A program made the position numbers and the translations under genes. Source: Rhodospirillales bacterium (lineage in GTDB: Bacteria > Pseudomonadota > Alphaproteobacteria > UBA828). Taken from it: 40,224 bases of DNA. The DNA lies in assembly GCA_028818855.1 (NCBI GenBank), contig JAPPMY010000203.1:1-40224 (forward strand), read 5' to 3'. Below the pieces are notes generated by a model. That model did no database searches, was not told the origin of the DNA, and worked only from the letters and a program-made list of their open reading frames with translations. Positions within the stretch are counted from its first letter, which is position 1. Each line of letters starts with the position of its first letter. This document shows, in pieces, positions 37,054 through 40,224 of this stretch.

Positions 37054-37605
37054 CTACATGAAGCCAAGCTCGAGCTGGGCGGCCTCCGACATCATGTCGG
37101 GGTTCCAGGGTGGATCCCACACCAACTCCACTTCGACGTCCCCGATCCCCTCCACCATGGTTGCGACCGCGTGCTCCACCATGCCGGGCATGCTGCCGGC
37201 GACCGGGCAGCCGGGCGTGGTCAACGTCATGCATATGCGGGCATCGTTGGCCTCGTTCAAGCTCACGTCGTAGACGAGGCCGAGTTGGTAGATGTCCACC
37301 GGTATCTCGGGGTCGTAGACCGAGCTCAGCGCCCGCGCGATCTGCCCGGAGAGCGGATGGTCGGGGCTCAGGCCCGGCGGTGTCGGCAGGGTCTCTGCGG
37401 CCTCGGGCGCGGCCTCCACGAGCTGCGGCGCGAGCCCGCCGCCGCCGATGGCACCGGGCGGCCCGTCCGGCGCCCAGGCCTCGTAGCTCTGCGGTGCCGG
37501 GGCCGGCGGAGGGGGTGGCGCGGAAGCCGACTCGGCCGCCTGGGGCGGAGTAGCAGGCTCAGGCTGCACCTCGGCGGGGCGCTTCCTGCGAAACAGGTTC
37601 ATCAT
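37054..37605 (-). CDS. sufT: SUF-associated MIP18/DUF59 protein (SufT-like) with long N-terminal extension
   Basis: A 183-residue protein. The C-terminal 100 or so residues form a MIP18/DUF59 domain: SSVYDPEIPVDIYQLGLVYD, CMTLTTPGCPVAGSMPGM with the conserved Cys, and ELVWDPPWNPDMMSEAA. Such proteins assist Fe-S maturation. The first 75 or so residues are unusual: a basic start (MMNLFRRKRP) and a Pro/Ala-rich low-complexity region. The ATG at 37605 overlaps the sufU stop (ATGA), which supports the long form. The next ATG, at 37602, differs by one codon only. Confidence 0.85.
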   Translation of the reverse strand: MMNLFRRKRPAEVQPEPATPPQAAESASAPPPPPAPAPQSYEAWAPDGPPGAIGGGGLAPQLVEAAPEAAETLPTPPGLSPDHPLSGQIARALSSVYDPEIPVDIYQLGLVYDVSLNEANDARICMTLTTPGCPVAGSMPGMVEHAVATMVEGIGDVEVELVWDPPWNPDMMSEAAQLELGFM

Positions 37606-38063
37606 TCTGTCGTGACCTCCTCGCCCTCGCCGTTCAGCGCCGCCTTCATCGTGTGCCAGGGAAGCGTCGCACACTTGACCCGCATCGGGAACTCCCGCAC
37701 GCCGGCAAGCACGATCAGCTTGTCGAGATCGGGGGTCTCGAAGCCGGCCTCGCAAGCCGGCTCCGCCGAGGCTACCAGCGCATGGAACTCGGCGAACATC
37801 GCCTGCACCTCGTCAAGCGACTTGCCGCGCAGCATTTCGGTCATCATCGAGGCTGACGCCATGGAGATGGCGCACCCCCTGCCCTCGAAGCCGATATCGG
37901 CAACCGTGCCGTTCGTCACCGTGACATAGATCGTCACGGTATCTCCACAGAGCGGGTTGTGGCCGTGGGATTCGCCGGTCACCGTCGGCGGCCTGCCGAA
38001 GTTGCGCGGCGACTTGCCGTGATCGAGGATCACCTCCTGATAGAGCTCGCGCAGCTCGGACAT
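37602..38063 (-). CDS. sufU: Fe-S cluster assembly protein SufU-type
   Basis: A 153-residue IscU-fold protein. Conserved Cys residues are C39 (NPLCGD, with D41), C64 (GRGCAISMASASM) and C131 (RVKCATLPW). The stretch between C64 and C131 is longer than in IscU, the mark of SufU, which in Gram-positives works as a zinc-dependent sulfur acceptor for SufS. It overlaps sufS by one base (TGATG). Whether it acts as scaffold or sulfur-transfer partner here is inference. Confidence 0.92.
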   Translation of the reverse strand: MSELRELYQEVILDHGKSPRNFGRPPTVTGESHGHNPLCGDTVTIYVTVTNGTVADIGFEGRGCAISMASASMMTEMLRGKSLDEVQAMFAEFHALVASAEPACEAGFETPDLDKLIVLAGVREFPMRVKCATLPWHTMKAALNGEGEEVTTE

Positions 38064-39331
38064 CAGCCGAAAATCTCCCGCACCTCGTCGAGTCCGTCGA
38101 TCAGACGGTCGACATCGGCGCGCGTGTTGTAGAGGCCGAACGAGGCCCGCACGGTGCCCGCAATGTCGAAGTGATCCATCAGCGGCTGGGCGCAATGATG
38201 GCCGACACGCACGGCGACGCCGGCCAGGTCGAGGATCGTGCCGATATCGTGCGGATGCACGTCGTCCATCGTGAAGGAGATGATGGAGGCCTTGCCCGGC
38301 ACTGTCCCGTAAAGGCGAATGTCGTTGTGGGCCGTTAGCCGCTCGGTCGCGTAGGTCAGCAGGTCGTTCTCGTGGGCAGCGACGGCGGCCGGATCGAACG
38401 ACGCCACGTAGTCGATGGCGGCATGGAGGCCGACGGCAGCCGCAATGGGCGGCGTGCCCGCCTCGAAGCGCGCGGGCGGCGGGGCGAAGGTCGTGCGCTC
38501 GAAGGTCACGCGCTCGATCATGTCGCCCCCGCCCTGATAGGGCGGCATGGCGGCGAGCAGCGCTTGCCTGCCGTAGAGCACGCCGATGCCGCTCGGCCCG
38601 TAGAGCTTGTGGCCGGAGAAGCAATAGAAATCCACGTCCATCGCCTGCACGTCGACCGGGTAGTGGACGATGCCCTGGGCGCCGTCTAGAAGAACCAGAG
38701 CGCCGCGCTCGCGGGCGATGCGCACGATCTCGTCCACGGGCGTCACGGTGCCGAGCGCGTTGGAAACGTGGGTGAGCGCCACCAGCCTCGTGCGCGGGCC
38801 CACCAGCGCCTCGTAGGCGTCCACCAGGAAGTCGCCACGCTCGTTCGTGGGCACCACCTTGAGGACGATGCCCGTCCGCTCGCGCAGAAGCTGCCAGGGC
38901 ACGATGTTGGCGTGGTGCTCCAGCACCGAGAGCACGACCTCGTCGCCTTCGCCGAGGAAGACACCGCCCCAGCTCGTGGCCACAAGATTGATGGCCTCGG
39001 TCGCGCCCTTGGTGAACACGATTTCGTTGGCCGAACGGGCGTTCACGAAGCGCTGCACCCTGGCGCGCGCGCCTTCGTAGGCCTCGGTCGACCTGGCGCT
39101 CAGCTCGTAGACGCCGCGGTGGATGTTGGCGTATTCGGCCTCGTAGCACCGCGAGACGGCGTCGATCACCGCGCGCGGCTTCTGGGCGCTGGCGCCGCTG
39201 TCAAGGAACGCCAAAGGCTTGCCGTGAACGGTGCGCGAGAGGATCGGAAAGTCCGCACGCACGCTCTCCACGTCGAACGGCGCCGCGGTAGCGGAAGATC
39301 GATCGAGGTTCCGGGCCGGCGCGGTGTTCAT
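38063..39331 (-). CDS. sufS: cysteine desulfurase SufS
   Basis: A 422-residue PLP enzyme (group II) that takes sulfur from cysteine for cluster assembly. The PLP lysine is K242 (FSGHKLYGPSG), the persulfide cysteine C380 (RVGHHCAQP), with further family stretches HHANIVPWQLL and THVSNALGTVTPV. The N-terminus has about 20 extra residues before DVESVRADFPIL. The start at 39331 overlaps the sufD stop (ATGA). Confidence 0.95.
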   Translation of the reverse strand: MNTAPARNLDRSSATAAPFDVESVRADFPILSRTVHGKPLAFLDSGASAQKPRAVIDAVSRCYEAEYANIHRGVYELSARSTEAYEGARARVQRFVNARSANEIVFTKGATEAINLVATSWGGVFLGEGDEVVLSVLEHHANIVPWQLLRERTGIVLKVVPTNERGDFLVDAYEALVGPRTRLVALTHVSNALGTVTPVDEIVRIARERGALVLLDGAQGIVHYPVDVQAMDVDFYCFSGHKLYGPSGIGVLYGRQALLAAMPPYQGGGDMIERVTFERTTFAPPPARFEAGTPPIAAAVGLHAAIDYVASFDPAAVAAHENDLLTYATERLTAHNDIRLYGTVPGKASIISFTMDDVHPHDIGTILDLAGVAVRVGHHCAQPLMDHFDIAGTVRASFGLYNTRADVDRLIDGLDEVREIFG

Positions 39332-40224
39332 GCTCCCCTCGCCTCCCCGATCCAGTCGGCGACCCGCGCGGCCAGCGCCTCGCGAACCGCCTCATGGCCG
39401 ATCTCCTCCAGCAACTCACCCATGAACCCTTCGACGATCAAGGCCAGCGCCGACCTGCGGTCGAGCCCGCGCGAGCGCAGGTAGAAGAGCTGGTCGGCCT
39501 CCGGCTCGCCGGCGGTCGCGCCGTGGCTGCACTTCACGTCGTCGGCGTAGATCTCAAGCTCGGGCTTGGTGTCGACCTCGGCCTTGGGCGAGAGCAGCAG
39601 CGTGCGGTTGAGCTGGTGGCCGTCGGTCTTCTGCGCGTCCTGGCGCACGACGATCCTGCCCTGGAAGACCCCGCGCGCCGTGTCGTCGAGCACGCCCTTG
39701 TAGACCTCGCGGCTTTCGCAATGAGGCACCGCGTGGTCGATGACGGTGGTGTTGTCCACGTGCTGGCGGCCGCGTGCCATGTAGCCGCCACGGAGGTCGC
39801 ATCGTGCTCCTTCGCCGTCGAAGCGGACGTGGATTTCATGTCGCGCCAGGCGCGCGCCGAGCGCCAGCAGGTGGCTCTCGTACCGCCCCTCGCCCGCCAG
39901 CGTCGCCTTGGTCAGCGCCGTGTGATAGGCGCCGTCGCCTTCGATCTGCAGCTTGACGTGGCTGAGCGCCGCGCGCTCGCCGATCCGGATGTCCGTGAGC
40001 GAATTGGACCACGTGACGTCGCCGGCCGGCCCCTCGTGACACTCCACCAGGGCAAGCCGGCTGCCTGCGCCGAGCCGCACGATCACGCGCGGATGGTAGG
40101 CAAGCGGCTCGCTGCCGGGTGCAGCCACGAAGCGAACCCTTACGGGCTGTTCCACCCGGGCACCCGGCTCGGCCTCGACGATGCAGCCGTCGGCCGCGAA
40201 GGCCGCATTGAAGGCGGCCAGCGG
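39328..40224 (-). CDS. sufD: Fe-S cluster assembly protein SufD (5' end outside the window)
   Basis: The last 298 codons are present; the frame stays open to the right edge, so the true start lies outside. The visible chain begins PLAAFNAAFAADG, as in the middle of SufD, and continues in the beta-helix core (SRLALVECHEG, LLSPKAEVDTKPELEIYADD, VKCSHGATAGE), ending in the helical domain with LFYLRSRGLDRRSALALIVE. SufD partners SufB and SufC in the scaffold complex; those genes should lie further right. Confidence 0.93.
   Translation of the reverse strand, partial: PLAAFNAAFAADGCIVEAEPGARVEQPVRVRFVAAPGSEPLAYHPRVIVRLGAGSRLALVECHEGPAGDVTWSNSLTDIRIGERAALSHVKLQIEGDGAYHTALTKATLAGEGRYESHLLALGARLARHEIHVRFDGEGARCDLRGGYMARGRQHVDNTTVIDHAVPHCESREVYKGVLDDTARGVFQGRIVVRQDAQKTDGHQLNRTLLLSPKAEVDTKPELEIYADDVKCSHGATAGEPEADQLFYLRSRGLDRRSALALIVEGFMGELLEEIGHEAVREALAARVADWIGEARGA

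Overview
This window is high-GC chromosomal DNA of an alphaproteobacterium, probably a Rhodospirillales- or Hyphomicrobiales-like lineage. The evidence is the gene order nuoA-N, birA, coaX, ribonuclease J, methylmalonyl-CoA epimerase, DUF1467, the DUF1467 protein itself, and a SUF operon of the sufD-sufS-sufU-sufT-sufA type. These are family-level recognitions made by reading, not database results. I see no insertion sequence, prophage, CRISPR array or plasmid function.

Left part (1-10940), accessory metabolism. The 5' part of a Tat-exported ABC substrate-binding protein runs off the left edge. Opposite it is an orphan periplasmic binding protein whose frame continues into a VOC (glyoxalase-fold) domain. 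Next comes a compact minus-strand operon: SDR oxidoreductase, YtoQ-family protein, small Cys-rich GDCCVxC protein, cupin. A secreted FG-GAP/ASPIC-UnbV protein follows, and divergent from it a Gfo/Idh/MocA oxidoreductase with a complete XylFHG-like sugar ABC transporter. A 12-bp intercistronic hairpin follows the binding-protein gene of that transporter.

Centre (10957-29649), respiration and housekeeping. One apparent 20-gene minus-strand unit starts with all 14 subunits of NADH:quinone oxidoreductase (complex I). It continues with birA, coaX, rnj, mce, a DUF1467 gene and tag (3-methyladenine DNA glycosylase I). Neighbours overlap or lie close together (largest gap 63 nt). Upstream are tRNA-Asp(GTC) with a readable promoter, tRNA-Val(TAC) and an HU gene.

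Right part (30565-40224). A large S8 (subtilisin) protease has a lipoprotein signal and a barrel-like C-terminus, with an unusually AT-rich upstream region. It is followed by a quinone-oxidoreductase-like MDR protein, an N-carbamoyl-D-amino-acid hydrolase-like nitrilase, a DUF502 membrane protein and tRNA-Pro(TGG). The window ends in a SUF iron-sulfur assembly operon, transcribed leftward and cut off inside sufD at the right edge. SUF plausibly supplies clusters to the many Fe-S subunits of complex I, though the two units are separate.

Most of the window is ordinary. The most unusual items are the binding-protein/VOC fusion with an internal ribosome-binding site, the SDR-YtoQ-GDCCVxC-cupin operon, the lipoprotein/autotransporter-like protease, and the SufT-like protein with a long low-complexity N-terminus.
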